IMG/VR virus record: IMGVR_UViG_3300035034_002381 | Coordinates: 109,507-173,506 of that record | Strand: one strand, 5' to 3' | DNA: 64,000 nucleotides | Origin: a virus | In this document: one piece after another, positions 1 to 7,760 of the stretch | Layout: every line of letters begins with the position of its first letter | Numbering within the stretch: position 1 is the stretch's first letter | The notes under the pieces: generated by a model | Database searches by the model: none | Told to the model about the DNA's origin: nothing | The model's input: only the letters and a program-made list of their open reading frames with translations | Made by a program: the position numbers and the translations under genes

Positions 1-1
1 T

Positions 2-40
2 GCGTTAGGATCAGCCCTGACCAAAAACTTACGTAAATGA
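2..40 (+). CDS. 3' end of an upstream CDS (partial)
   Basis: An open frame enters from the left edge and ends in a TGA that overlaps the next ATG as ATGA, the usual gene junction in this genome. Only about 12 codons are visible, ending in ALTKNLRK. A second frame is also open and stops with TAA at 34-36, so the frame is not certain. No function can be read. Confidence 0.3.
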   Translation, partial: ALGSALTKNLRK

Positions 41-708
41 TTATATCAATAGATTTTAGTATTCTCTCACCTGGTGTATGTATTTTAGACAATGATCAAA
101 AAATACATTTCGCTTGTTTCCCATATAAAGATGTAGTTAAACAACATATTGTAGATTCTTTAAGAGATTCTGGTGTTTACTGTGATATTAGAGAAAGAAA
201 TGAAGATAAATCTAATCTAAATACACAGTCTAGATTTCATACTGAGGAAGCTATCAATCTAGGTAAATTAATGGCCAAATACATTGAAACATTCGATTAC
301 GATAAAGAAAATATTGTAATATTTGAAGGATTCTCGTTCAATTCAGGTGGTAATAGACTTGCGCAAATTTCTGGTTATCAATATCTATCCCGATACTTCT
401 TACTTGATAAATTTTCAAAAATTGATTCTTTGTTTATCTATGCCCCACAATCAGTCAAATCTACTGCCAGAGCTGCCAAGAAAGGAATGGGTAAAGTCGA
501 TATGATTACATCATTTATTGATGATGATAGTTCAATTTTAAAAGGAAATAAATTTCATGAAGATATTTCTGATGATCCGATGAAATTCAAAAATATTCCT
601 ACTAAAAGAACAAAAAAGATAGTCTTTCAGAAACCTATTGATGATATTGTTGATTCTTATTGGTTATTAAAAACATATTTCAAAAAGGAAAACTTTATCC
701 TAAAATAA
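37..708 (+). CDS. RuvC-like Holliday junction endonuclease
   Basis: The 223-residue protein has the layout of the RuvC/RNase H fold. It has an N-terminal strand with Asp6 (IISIDFS), a second acidic strand with Glu97 (IVIFEGFSF) followed by a Gly-rich turn, and a C-terminal helix with Asp202, Asp203 and Asp206 (IDDIVDSY). These would be the metal-binding carboxylates of a junction resolvase. In T4 the packaging-linked junction cutter is the unrelated gp49 (endonuclease VII), so here a RuvC-type enzyme may do that job: resolving branched replicative DNA before or during packaging. It lies just upstream of the gp32-primase region. The family call rests on motif order, not on an alignment. Confidence 0.6.
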   Translation: MIISIDFSILSPGVCILDNDQKIHFACFPYKDVVKQHIVDSLRDSGVYCDIRERNEDKSNLNTQSRFHTEEAINLGKLMAKYIETFDYDKENIVIFEGFSFNSGGNRLAQISGYQYLSRYFLLDKFSKIDSLFIYAPQSVKSTARAAKKGMGKVDMITSFIDDDSSILKGNKFHEDISDDPMKFKNIPTKRTKKIVFQKPIDDIVDSYWLLKTYFKKENFILK

Positions 709-716
709 GAATATAA
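691..716 (+). promoter_or_regulatory. Candidate middle-type promoter, AACTT-N14-AATATAA
   Basis: AACTT at 691-695, 14 bases, then AATATAA at 710-716, 21 bases before the ATG at 737. The same box pair and spacing recurs at seven other replication operon heads. The leader ATTTAAATCAC-AAAAAGTAA downstream is nearly repeated before the gene at 14508. Confidence 0.55.
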
Positions 717-736
717 ATTTAAATCACCAAAAAGTA

Positions 737-895
737 ATGGAAAATAATAAATATAGTTTAAAAACAAAATCTGGAGAAGTTATAAAAAGTCTTTATGCTC
801 AGGATTATCAACTTGCTGTAATAAAATTTTCCATTATTAAAAATCTTGAACCTACCAAATTAACCAAAATTTACGATGTCACTATCTCAAATTAG
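737..895 (+). CDS. Small conserved-looking protein, 52 aa
   Basis: The gene encodes 52 residues (MENNKYSLKTKSGEVIKSLY at the start) and ends in TAG at 893-895, overlapping the next gene by 20 bases. It is the first gene after a candidate promoter, and an A-rich leader precedes the ATG. The mixed polar/hydrophobic pattern looks like a small folded alpha/beta protein. No family is recognised. Confidence 0.55.
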   Translation: MENNKYSLKTKSGEVIKSLYAQDYQLAVIKFSIIKNLEPTKLTKIYDVTISN

Positions 896-1145
896 AATAG
901 ATTCTAGTATTATCTGTGAAATTTATAATGAATATGCAGAATTGCATAAAGGCGCAGACTCTATTAAAAAACAAATCAAAGCGCTAGAAGATAAACTTAG
1001 TGAATTTCATTCTAAAACTCAACATATTAGAGAACAAGAAGAATCTTTTTATAACAGTATTTCTAAAAAGTATAATGTTCCAGTCGAAGAAGTCAAAAAA
1101 TTTGTCGGGGATGCAATTCTGAGAATTAAAACACATAATGAATAA
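876..1145 (+). CDS. Hypothetical coiled-coil protein
   Basis: The 89-residue protein is mostly helical. A heptad-like, Lys/Glu-rich stretch from about residue 22 to 60 (KKQIKALEDKLSEF and following) predicts a coiled coil. Its C-terminal part (YNVPVEEVKKFVGDAI) looks like a short helical cap. It overlaps both neighbours, so it is probably translated with them. T4 has gp33 and gp59 just upstream of gene 32, but no similarity to either is visible. Confidence 0.55.
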   Translation: MSLSQIRIDSSIICEIYNEYAELHKGADSIKKQIKALEDKLSEFHSKTQHIREQEESFYNSISKKYNVPVEEVKKFVGDAILRIKTHNE

Positions 1146-1491
1146 AGATAATCTAATTATTGCATTAGATCATTACATGCAAAATTTTAAAGATTCACTG
1201 AATTCTCAAGTAGAATTATATTCTTTAATAGAATCAGCATTTATTGATAAAGAAATTTTCTTTGAAAAAATCAGAGAAGTCGCACTGGAAAACTATAAAT
1301 TCACTAATGATTTTGTAGTTAATGTTGGCCAATTTAAAAAAGTTTATATGGAATGCATACATAATAAGGTAAAATCAGAGTACGATTCTCTAGTAGATGA
1401 AGGTTATATTTCTGTCGAAAATGCAGTAACTATGATGACTCAAAAAGGAAAAAAAGAATTAAAAATACACAAAAATACACAAAACAATTAA
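1138..1491 (+). CDS. Hypothetical helical protein upstream of gp32
   Basis: The 117-residue, mainly helical protein overlaps the preceding gene by eight bases. The C-terminus is Lys-rich and low in complexity (KGKKELKIHKNTQNN). It occupies the place that gp59, the helicase loader, holds next to gene 32 in T4, but it is about half that length and no gp59 motif was seen. I leave the function open. Confidence 0.55.
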   Translation: MNKDNLIIALDHYMQNFKDSLNSQVELYSLIESAFIDKEIFFEKIREVALENYKFTNDFVVNVGQFKKVYMECIHNKVKSEYDSLVDEGYISVENAVTMMTQKGKKELKIHKNTQNN

Positions 1492-1508
1492 CAAAAAAGG
1501 ATATATAA
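1483..1508 (+). promoter_or_regulatory. Candidate middle-type promoter for gene 32
   Basis: AACAA at 1483-1487, 14 bases, TATATAA at 1502-1508, a slight variant of the AACTT-N14-AATATAA pair. It overlaps the end of the upstream ORF and leaves a leader of about 55 bases before gp32, long enough for autogenous translational control like that known for T4 gp32 (inference). Confidence 0.45.
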
Positions 1509-1565
1509 TATCTAATATATTAACAACAGTAACTAGCGCTAATTACTAAAAACTAAAACTAAAAA

Positions 1566-2528
1566 ATGGAAAATCAATTACAAGATTTATTTAATCTCTC
1601 CGCGGACGATCTAGTCCAAACAAAAAAAACAACAAACACAGATCTTTATAAACCTACTCCTGAAAAAGGAAAGGAAAATGTTTATTCTTCTGTGATTCGT
1701 TTTATTCCTTGGCACAGTGACGCAAAAAAGTCTATTATGCAAAAATGGACTGCATGGCTAACTGATCCTTTATCTGAAAAGTCACGTTACGTTGACTGTC
1801 CTTCAAGTGTAGGCAAAGAATCCATATTACGTAATGTATGGAACAAACTTAATTACTCTGATAGTGCTGCTGATCAGCAGTTGGCGAAAGCATTTTCACG
1901 AAGACGTCAGTTTGCATCTTTAATACAAATTATTAAAGATGATAATAATCCTGACTTGGTGGGTAAAATCCTGGTTTATACTTATGGTGTTAAAATCCAT
2001 GACAAAATCCAAGAAAAGCTTAAACCAGAATTTGGTGAGTCTCATAATCCTTTCGATGTCTTTGAAGGTAAAGCATTTCACTTAAAACTTACAAAAGTTG
2101 GTGGTTATAATAACTATGACAGCTGTAAATTTTTAGATAATGGTGCACCGATTATGATCGATGGTCAACCTGCTGTTAAAACAGAAGAAGGAATGAAACA
2201 AGTTGTCGAATTTCTTAAAACTGAATCTCCAGATCTTGCAAAATATGATTATCAAGAATGGGATGAGCAAACTCACGAGTTTGTAAATAACGTTGTAAGA
2301 AACACTATTCCTGCTGGTCGCAAAATTGCTGGCGTACAGACTGAAAATGTAGGTGCTCCTGCTTCTGCATCAAAGGCTGTTGTTACAGATGATCCGTTAG
2401 GAGACGAGAATGATGCTCCTTTGGAAGATAAGCTACCAAAAATCGAAAATGCAGAATCTGGTGGTTTAGATGATCTAGATGATCTAGAAGATGAAGATTT
2501 CGATGAATCACTTTATGACGACATGTAA
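1566..2528 (+). CDS. 32: Single-stranded DNA-binding protein gp32
   Basis: The protein coats single-stranded DNA during replication and recombination and contacts the polymerase, primase and recombinase. The 320-residue product has the gp32 plan: a short N-terminal self-association segment, a central OB-fold core beginning near VIRFIPW at about residues 42-50, and a strongly acidic tail (DDLDDLEDEDFDESLYDDM). T4 gp32 is 301 residues. Only two cysteines are present, near residues 78 and 190, so the His-Cys3 zinc site of T4 gp32 appears to be missing. Primase gp61 follows after two bases. Clear assignment by length, core and tail. Confidence 0.92.
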   Translation: MENQLQDLFNLSADDLVQTKKTTNTDLYKPTPEKGKENVYSSVIRFIPWHSDAKKSIMQKWTAWLTDPLSEKSRYVDCPSSVGKESILRNVWNKLNYSDSAADQQLAKAFSRRRQFASLIQIIKDDNNPDLVGKILVYTYGVKIHDKIQEKLKPEFGESHNPFDVFEGKAFHLKLTKVGGYNNYDSCKFLDNGAPIMIDGQPAVKTEEGMKQVVEFLKTESPDLAKYDYQEWDEQTHEFVNNVVRNTIPAGRKIAGVQTENVGAPASASKAVVTDDPLGDENDAPLEDKLPKIENAESGGLDDLDDLEDEDFDESLYDDM

Positions 2529-2530
2529 AA

Positions 2531-3664
2531 ATGTCTGATCCACAAACTAAGAGAACACCAAATTCGGTGTTCTCTTTTTCTCTTGAAGACGAAAAATCTT
2601 ACTCTGTAACTGAGTTTGTTGATATTGCACAAACTAAACTTGGTAAAGTATTACGAGAAAGATTTAACGGTCTAACTCCAAAACAGTCAATTAAAGTAAT
2701 GACGGACAGGCTTAATTTTGCTTGTCCCTATTGTGGTGATTCCCATGAAAACCCATACAAAAAACGAGGTAATTTATATTTCGAGGGTTTTAATTTTCAT
2801 TGTTTTAATTGTCATGAACATACGTCGTTTGAGTCATTACTTAAAGATTTCGATGAAAAAGTTACACACAACGAACTTTCATTTCTAATTGACCAGCATG
2901 AAAAACATGCAATCGAAAGTTCAGTATCGAAAGTAAATTCTCAGGTATTTTTAGATTCATCAAGTGTGGACATGTGGGCCATAGATAGAAATGAACTAAT
3001 TAAGGTTATGGGTTTTCAAGAAATAAAAGGAAGTTCAATTGAAAAATATCTTCTTAAACGTAACCAAAAAAGATTTCATAAATTTGCCTGGAATCCTAAT
3101 ACACAAAAATTGGCCCTTTTTAATCTGAACCCAGATAATACAAAGGTCATAGGAATGCAACTTAGAAATTTTGATAAATCCAAGAAAGGAGAACCAAAGT
3201 ATTTAACGTTTAAATTATCGAAAATCTATGAAGACATTCTAAAATATGAAAGTTTACCTCAAGATTCAAGATTTCAATATGCTGACGAAATCTCGACAGT
3301 CTTTGAATTGTTACATATAGATATTAGTAAAGATATTTATGTATTTGAAGGGCCAATGGATGCTTTTCTTCTAAAAAATGCTGTTGCGTTATGTACAGCA
3401 GGAAGAGATTTTCCATTTAATCTTCCAGTAAAATGGATTTTTGATGATGATAAAACAGGTCAAAGAGAATCTATTAAAAGAATTAAACAAGGTCAGCCTG
3501 TATTCCTCTGGAAAAAATATATAGAAGAGATACATATTAAAATACATAATAAGTATAAAACTGATTTTAATGATCTTGTGAATATTGCAAAATCACAAAA
3601 TATAAAATTACCTTCGATCAAAAAATACTTTTCGACTGATAAATACGATTTATATTACTTATAA
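2531..3664 (+). CDS. 61: DNA primase gp61
   Basis: Makes RNA primers for lagging-strand synthesis with the gp41 helicase. The 377-residue protein starts with a zinc ribbon: Cys65 and Cys68 in CPYCGDS, Cys91 and Cys94 in CFNCHEH. A TOPRIM-type catalytic region follows, with IYVFEGPMDAFLL near residues 268-280 and an acidic DDDKTG about 40 residues later, the expected metal-binding pair. The size is close to T4 gp61 (342). It sits two bases behind gp32, so the two are probably co-transcribed. Confidence 0.9.
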   Translation: MSDPQTKRTPNSVFSFSLEDEKSYSVTEFVDIAQTKLGKVLRERFNGLTPKQSIKVMTDRLNFACPYCGDSHENPYKKRGNLYFEGFNFHCFNCHEHTSFESLLKDFDEKVTHNELSFLIDQHEKHAIESSVSKVNSQVFLDSSSVDMWAIDRNELIKVMGFQEIKGSSIEKYLLKRNQKRFHKFAWNPNTQKLALFNLNPDNTKVIGMQLRNFDKSKKGEPKYLTFKLSKIYEDILKYESLPQDSRFQYADEISTVFELLHIDISKDIYVFEGPMDAFLLKNAVALCTAGRDFPFNLPVKWIFDDDKTGQRESIKRIKQGQPVFLWKKYIEEIHIKIHNKYKTDFNDLVNIAKSQNIKLPSIKKYFSTDKYDLYYL

Positions 3665-3680
3665 AAAAAAATTAAAAGTT

Positions 3681-3813
3681 ATGAATAAATTAGAAGTTTA
3701 CGACAGATCCTTTATTAAAAGAATCAAAACATTTACATAATCATTTCATTGGAAAGTATAGCTTAACTGCAAAACCAGATCACATTGAAAGCACTATTAA
3801 AAGATTAAAATGA
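3681..3813 (+). pseudogene. Small ORF broken by a one-base frameshift
   Basis: ATG at 3681 opens a frame that stops after 19 codons at 3738-3740. The +1 frame over the second half is protein-like (HLHNHFIGKYSLTAKPDHIE), and its TGA at 3811-3813 overlaps the next ATG, as real gene junctions here do. That frame has no start of its own, because a TAG lies at 3691-3693. Removing one base (or adding two) around 3700-3706 would give one protein of about 43 residues. It is either a sequence error or a decayed gene. In T4 small ORFs also lie beside uvsY. Confidence 0.45.
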
Positions 3814-4025
3814 TGACCGATATTGATATACCAAGCGAAATAGATATGGGACTTTCTGAAGAGGATGATAAAATTAAGACTAGTATTGTAATTAAGTCTA
3901 AAGACTATGAAAAGTCTAATGCCAAAAATTTTACACCTGAACCTCCTAAGAAAAAAACTAACGCAATTGTAATCACTCAATCAAATGGAAGAAGAAAACA
4001 TAAAAAATCATCCCCTCTTTTTTGA
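3810..4025 (+). CDS. Hypothetical short charged protein
   Basis: The 71-residue product is acidic in its first third (EIDMGLSEEDDK) and basic at the end (NGRRKHKKSSPLF), with no predicted membrane segment. It overlaps the uvsY frame by about 40 bases. T4 has small ORFs next to uvsY, but no sequence relation is visible. Most likely real because of the tight ATGA junction on its left side. Confidence 0.5.
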   Translation: MMTDIDIPSEIDMGLSEEDDKIKTSIVIKSKDYEKSNAKNFTPEPPKKKTNAIVITQSNGRRKHKKSSPLF

Positions 4026-4485
4026 TAATCCTCCACCTAATGAAGATGATCAAGGAGGAGAAGAAGATTCTTTAAGCATTAGACTTGAAAAAGAACGTAC
4101 AGATCGTATGAAAACTATTCAGGAATTATCTAAAAGAATAAAGGATATTAATTTTATTCATGAACTACAAGTTGATGTTTATTCAGAAAGACAAAATCTT
4201 CTTGAGCGATATCATTATCTATTTACATTATTGGCAAAACAAAATGCTAAGATCAGAGCAAAAAAGAAAAAAAGATTTGAGTATTATGCAAATGAATATC
4301 AATATAATGCGACACCTAAACAAAGAGAAGAAATGATTCGAGTAGATTTAGAATCAGAATATGATGTTCGTGATGAATTGGATAATCAAATGAAATATAT
4401 TAGTGGCTCAATGTCAACTATAGATAATATCATTTTTGGTATAAAACATAGAATAGATGTAGAAGAGTATAGAAGAAGGATGTAA
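3985..4485 (+). CDS. uvsY: Recombination mediator UvsY
   Basis: UvsY loads the UvsX recombinase onto gp32-coated DNA. From about residue 42 the protein follows the T4 UvsY pattern: an N-terminal helix (MKTIQELSKRIKDI), a basic central stretch with KIRAKKKKRFEYYANEY, and a C-terminal helical part with GSMSTIDNIIFGIKHRI. T4 UvsY has 137 residues; this ORF has 166 because of a Pro/Glu-rich extension. The internal ATG at 4108 would give 125 residues and could be the true start. Position next to uvsW supports the call. The overlap of the stop with the next ATG suggests coupled translation. Confidence 0.75.
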   Translation: MEEENIKNHPLFFDNPPPNEDDQGGEEDSLSIRLEKERTDRMKTIQELSKRIKDINFIHELQVDVYSERQNLLERYHYLFTLLAKQNAKIRAKKKKRFEYYANEYQYNATPKQREEMIRVDLESEYDVRDELDNQMKYISGSMSTIDNIIFGIKHRIDVEEYRRRM

Positions 4486-5303
4486 TGTGGGTTTATAAAA
4501 TTACAAATAAAATTAATGGAAAGATTTATGTGGGTCAATCACACAAGAAAAGATCTATGTATTTAGGTAGTGGTAATCTTATAAAAGCCGCAGTGAATAA
4601 ATATGGTAAAGAAAATTTTATTAAAGAGTGGATAGATCAAGCTTTGACACAAGAAGAATTAGACAAAAAGGAAATTTATTGGATAAAGAATTTGAATGCG
4701 CAAGATAAAAATATTGGATATAATATTGCTGACGGTGGATGGAATGCCTTTACGATGAATGATGAAACTAAAAAGAAAATTTCAGAAACATTAAAGGGTA
4801 AGTATGTTGGTGAAAATGCCTTTAGAAAAGGAATAAAACTTAGTGAAGAACACAAGCTTGCAATATCAGAAGCTAATAAAGGAAGAAATAAATTAGTTTC
4901 TGAAGAAACAAGAAGAAAGATGTCTTTATCGAGAATCGGTATTAAATATTCCGATAATACAAGGAGAAAGATGTCCGAAAGCCATAAAGGTAAGAAACTT
5001 TCCATTAGACATAAATTGAAAATATCTGAATCTATAAAAGGAAGACAATTTTCAGCTGTGTCTATAGAAAAAATTCGAAAATCTAATATGGATAAGCAAC
5101 AAAAACATTCAATACCAGTAATTTTAGAAAACCAAGATACTGGAGAAATACTAAATTTTAATAACTTATCTTCAGCCGCAAGATATTTTGATACTTCTAG
5201 ACATATAGTTAAAAATAACAAAATTTCAGGTTGGGAAATACAATTGGGTTACCCAATTGTTAAAATAACACAGCTACGTAATGAAAGCACGCGTGACGGA
5301 TGA
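4485..5303 (+). CDS. GIY-YIG homing endonuclease
   Basis: A site-specific endonuclease that spreads its own gene. The N-terminal 90 residues carry the GIY-YIG nuclease (VYKITNKINGKIYVGQS, then YLGSG and the glutamate of KKEIYWI). The rest has repeated NUMOD3-type DNA-binding units: SEEHKLAISEANKG, SEETRRKMSLSRIG, DNTRRKMSESHKG, RHKLKISESIKG. It is free-standing, not in an intron. It begins on the uvsY stop codon and ends inside the first eight codons of uvsW, so it was inserted exactly at the uvsY-uvsW junction. The T4 Seg enzymes are the closest known parallel. Confidence 0.9.
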   Translation: MWVYKITNKINGKIYVGQSHKKRSMYLGSGNLIKAAVNKYGKENFIKEWIDQALTQEELDKKEIYWIKNLNAQDKNIGYNIADGGWNAFTMNDETKKKISETLKGKYVGENAFRKGIKLSEEHKLAISEANKGRNKLVSEETRRKMSLSRIGIKYSDNTRRKMSESHKGKKLSIRHKLKISESIKGRQFSAVSIEKIRKSNMDKQQKHSIPVILENQDTGEILNFNNLSSAARYFDTSRHIVKNNKISGWEIQLGYPIVKITQLRNESTRDG

Positions 5304-6833
5304 TGGCCGTTTTATACAAATAGTAGAGTGTTCAGAATTGGAACATTCGCAAATGCAACTGTCTTTTCGTAAGAGAATCGGACACTGGAGGTTTCACCCT
5401 CTGGTGAAAAAAAAAAAATATGGGATGGCTATATCAATTTTTATGATAAACATCGAAGAATTCCATTAGGTCTTTGGAATAGACTTCAGTCTGAATGTAA
5501 AAAATATAAGTTTAAGTTAAATTTTCAAGGATCCGAGTTTATTGTTAACAAAGATTTTGATGCAGAAAGCTTTGAAGAGTGGGTATGGGATTTTTTTAAA
5601 GACACACGATATGGTAAAGGAGGATCTCGAGAACTTCGAGATTATCAAATTAAAGCTTGTAAAGACACTTTGACTTTTTATAAGTCAAGATCAGAGCTAG
5701 CGACATCTGCTGGTAAAACTATTATCATGTTTACGGTTTTTGCGTATCTTTTTGAACAACAAAATATTGAGCACCAACTTATAATCGTTCCTAATGTTTC
5801 TTTAGTAATTCAAACACAAGAAGCATTTCTAGAGTATGCCGAAAATACTCGTCTTGAGAATGATTTTAAAATCCAAATGTTTGGTGGTGGTCGCTCGACT
5901 AAAGATAAAAATGCCCAAATTTATATTGGTACTTATCAAACATTGAAAAAATTTGATATTGAGTTTTTTGATAAAATTCAATGTATCTGTGTTGATGAAG
6001 CTCATCATACACATGCAAAAAGTATCAAGGATATTATTATTAAATCTTACGATTCAAAATATCGATATGGATTATCAGGTACACTTGATCAAGGTGATAC
6101 AGTAGAAGCGATGACACTTGATGCTTATTTGGGACCTATTATAAACAAGGTATCAGCAAAATATCTGATCAAAAACAATTTCGCTACAAAAATTCTTGTG
6201 AAGGCTATTTTCTTGGATTATTTCAAAGATGAAGCAAAAGAAAAGCTTTACCAATTAAGAGAACGTAGAGGTAAAGACATTGACGGTACTAAACTTTTAG
6301 ATATTGAAAGAAAACTTGTAATTGAAAATCGCACAAGATTCAAATTTGTATGTGAGACTATTGCTAAAACTAATAAAAATTCTTTAGCATTATTCCTTGA
6401 TGTTAAACATGGATATGGTAAAAGAATATATGACTATCTTCGTGAAAACACGGATAAAACAGTCTTTTATATTGACGGCGGTACAGCATCTGATGCTCGA
6501 GAAGAATATAAAACTGAAATGGAATCGGGATCAAATAAAATCCTGATTGCATCATTTGGTACCTTTGCCACTGGTATTTCTATACATAACTTGCATCATA
6601 TATTTTTCTTAGAATCATATAAGTCAGATAGAATAGTTAGACAATCGATAGGAAGAGGAATGCGATTACTTGAAGGTAAAGATAAAGTTTATCTATGGGA
6701 TTTTATTGATGATTTTTCCTGGGGAAGTGATAATCGCTTTAAAAACAATTATCTAATACGTCATGGAAGAGAAAGACTTAAAACATATAAAGCACAAGGA
6801 TTTCCCTTTAAAAAATATAAAGTAAAATTGTAA
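5281..6833 (+). CDS. uvsW: Recombination helicase UvsW, frameshifted at an A12 run
   Basis: Superfamily 2 helicase that unwinds branched recombination intermediates and R-loops. The frame from 5281 matches the UvsW N-terminus up to VKKKK, then runs through 12 consecutive A at 5407-5418. The continuation is in the -1 frame: IWDGYINFYDKHRRIPLG, then motif I (SAGKT), DEAHH, SGT and QSIGRGMRL, ending at 6833. No stop interrupts that frame between 5418 and 6833. Joined, the product is about 517 residues; T4 UvsW has about 500. Thirteen or ten A would restore one frame. The break may be a sequencing error, transcriptional slippage or a -1 ribosomal shift. Confidence 0.85.
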
Positions 6834-6843
6834 TATATACATT

Positions 6844-7092
6844 ATGGAATATGTTAAACTATACGAAGATTTTAATCCTTCAGTAAGTAGACAAAGAAAT
6901 AATGAACGCAAAAAGAAATTAGTCGAAAGATATAAAAGGCGTGATGAACAAATCAAAAACACCAAAGATAAAGGAGACGAATCTAAAGCTAACTTGTATA
7001 CTAAACGAAAGGAAGTTGATAGATTAGAAATCCAGAAAATTGATGTTAAAAACGAAATTATCAATATCAAGGAAAAAAGAAGAAAGAAATGA
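6844..7092 (+). CDS. Hypothetical basic coiled-coil protein with CTS-like start
   Basis: The 82-residue protein is very rich in Lys, Arg and Glu and predicted to be one long helix (NERKKKLVERYKRRDEQIK). Its first residues, MEYVKLYEDFNPS, resemble the capsid-targeting start of the following genes, but the Asn-Glu cleavage pair is not intact. AATATATAC at 6832-6840 lies only three bases before the ATG. It overlaps the next gene as ATGA. A basic, DNA-compatible internal head protein is possible but unproven. Confidence 0.55.
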   Translation: MEYVKLYEDFNPSVSRQRNNERKKKLVERYKRRDEQIKNTKDKGDESKANLYTKRKEVDRLEIQKIDVKNEIINIKEKRRKK

Positions 7093-7337
7093 AAAAATTT
7101 GAAGAATTTGTAAACGAAAAAATAGTATTTGGTATTTATGACAAATTTAAAAATACATCGGTAGGTGCAAAAGAATTTGCTTCTGCAATCAGCTCAGATG
7201 ATGATGCAGTAGAGGCGTCAATAGATTTTTTAGATGCTATGGAAATTTGGTTTAAAAAAACCCAAAAAGGAAATTGGGAAGATGTTCAACAAGAACTAGC
7301 AGACAATATTCCTAATGATATAGAATCGTATAGATAA
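7089..7337 (+). CDS. Small protein with capsid-targeting-like N-terminus
   Basis: The first ten residues, MKKFEEFVNE, fit the T4 internal-protein pattern (MKTYQEFIAE), in which the prohead protease gp21 cuts after the glutamate of a (L/I/V)-x-E site. The mature part would be about 72 acidic residues (AISSDDDAVEASIDFLDAM) with a Trp-containing helix. The same ten-residue start is repeated word for word in the next ORF. Function in the head or host is unknown. Confidence 0.65.
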   Translation: MKKFEEFVNEKIVFGIYDKFKNTSVGAKEFASAISSDDDAVEASIDFLDAMEIWFKKTQKGNWEDVQQELADNIPNDIESYR

Positions 7338-7351
7338 AAATAAATAAGAAT

Positions 7352-7527
7352 ATGAAAAAATTTGAAGAATTTGTAAACGAAGGATCAACTTTCGATAGTA
7401 TCGCTGATCATTTGAGAAACAAAAAAATATCAGATGCTGTTTATAAAAAGGAACAATGTCATTATTATTAGACGATAATAGCACTCTAGAATTTACATTT
7501 AATGACAATACTAAAATAAAAAGATAA
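7352..7527 (+). pseudogene. Second MKKFEEFVNE protein, one base out of frame
   Basis: ATG at 7352 gives MKKFEEFVNEGSTFDSIADH and stops at 7469-7471 after 39 codons. The -1 frame continues sensibly through MSLLLDDNSTLEFTFNDNTK to a TAA at 7525-7527, three bases before the next gene. One extra A in the A5 run at 7445-7449 would join the two parts into a 57-residue protein. The start shares its first 30 bases with the gene at 7089, which suggests a duplication of the targeting segment. Confidence 0.55.
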
Positions 7528-7529
7528 TT

Positions 7530-7760
7530 ATGAAATCATTTACAAAATTTGTAGAAACAACAAGATCACTTAACGAAAAGGAAGATCTAGAAAAGGAGTA
7601 TAAAGAAGTCTTTGATGCTCTATTAGATAAATACGAAGTATCTTCACCCGCAGAACTTAGCGACGAAAAGAAAGCTGAATTTTTTGATGAAATTAAAAAA
7701 CATTATACTGCAGGTAAAGGCGCAACCGATAAAGGCGAAGATCTTGTAGGAAAGGAGTAA
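7530..7760 (+). CDS. Small acidic helical protein with CTS-like start
   Basis: The 76-residue protein begins MKSFTKFVETTRSLNE, with a candidate gp21 cut after LNE at residue 16. The remainder is helical and rich in Glu and Lys (KEDLEKEYKEVFDALLDKYE), ending GKGATDKGEDLVGKE. It overlaps the next ATG by one base. No enzyme motif is visible. Confidence 0.6.
   Translation: MKSFTKFVETTRSLNEKEDLEKEYKEVFDALLDKYEVSSPAELSDEKKAEFFDEIKKHYTAGKGATDKGEDLVGKE

Noticed and set aside
1138-1491. Helicase loader gp59
   Set aside because: Right neighbourhood but half the length and no visible gp59 pattern.
4676-5221. 181-residue minus-strand ORF in the homing endonuclease
   Set aside because: Shadow frame; the + strand has clear GIY-YIG and NUMOD3 motifs.
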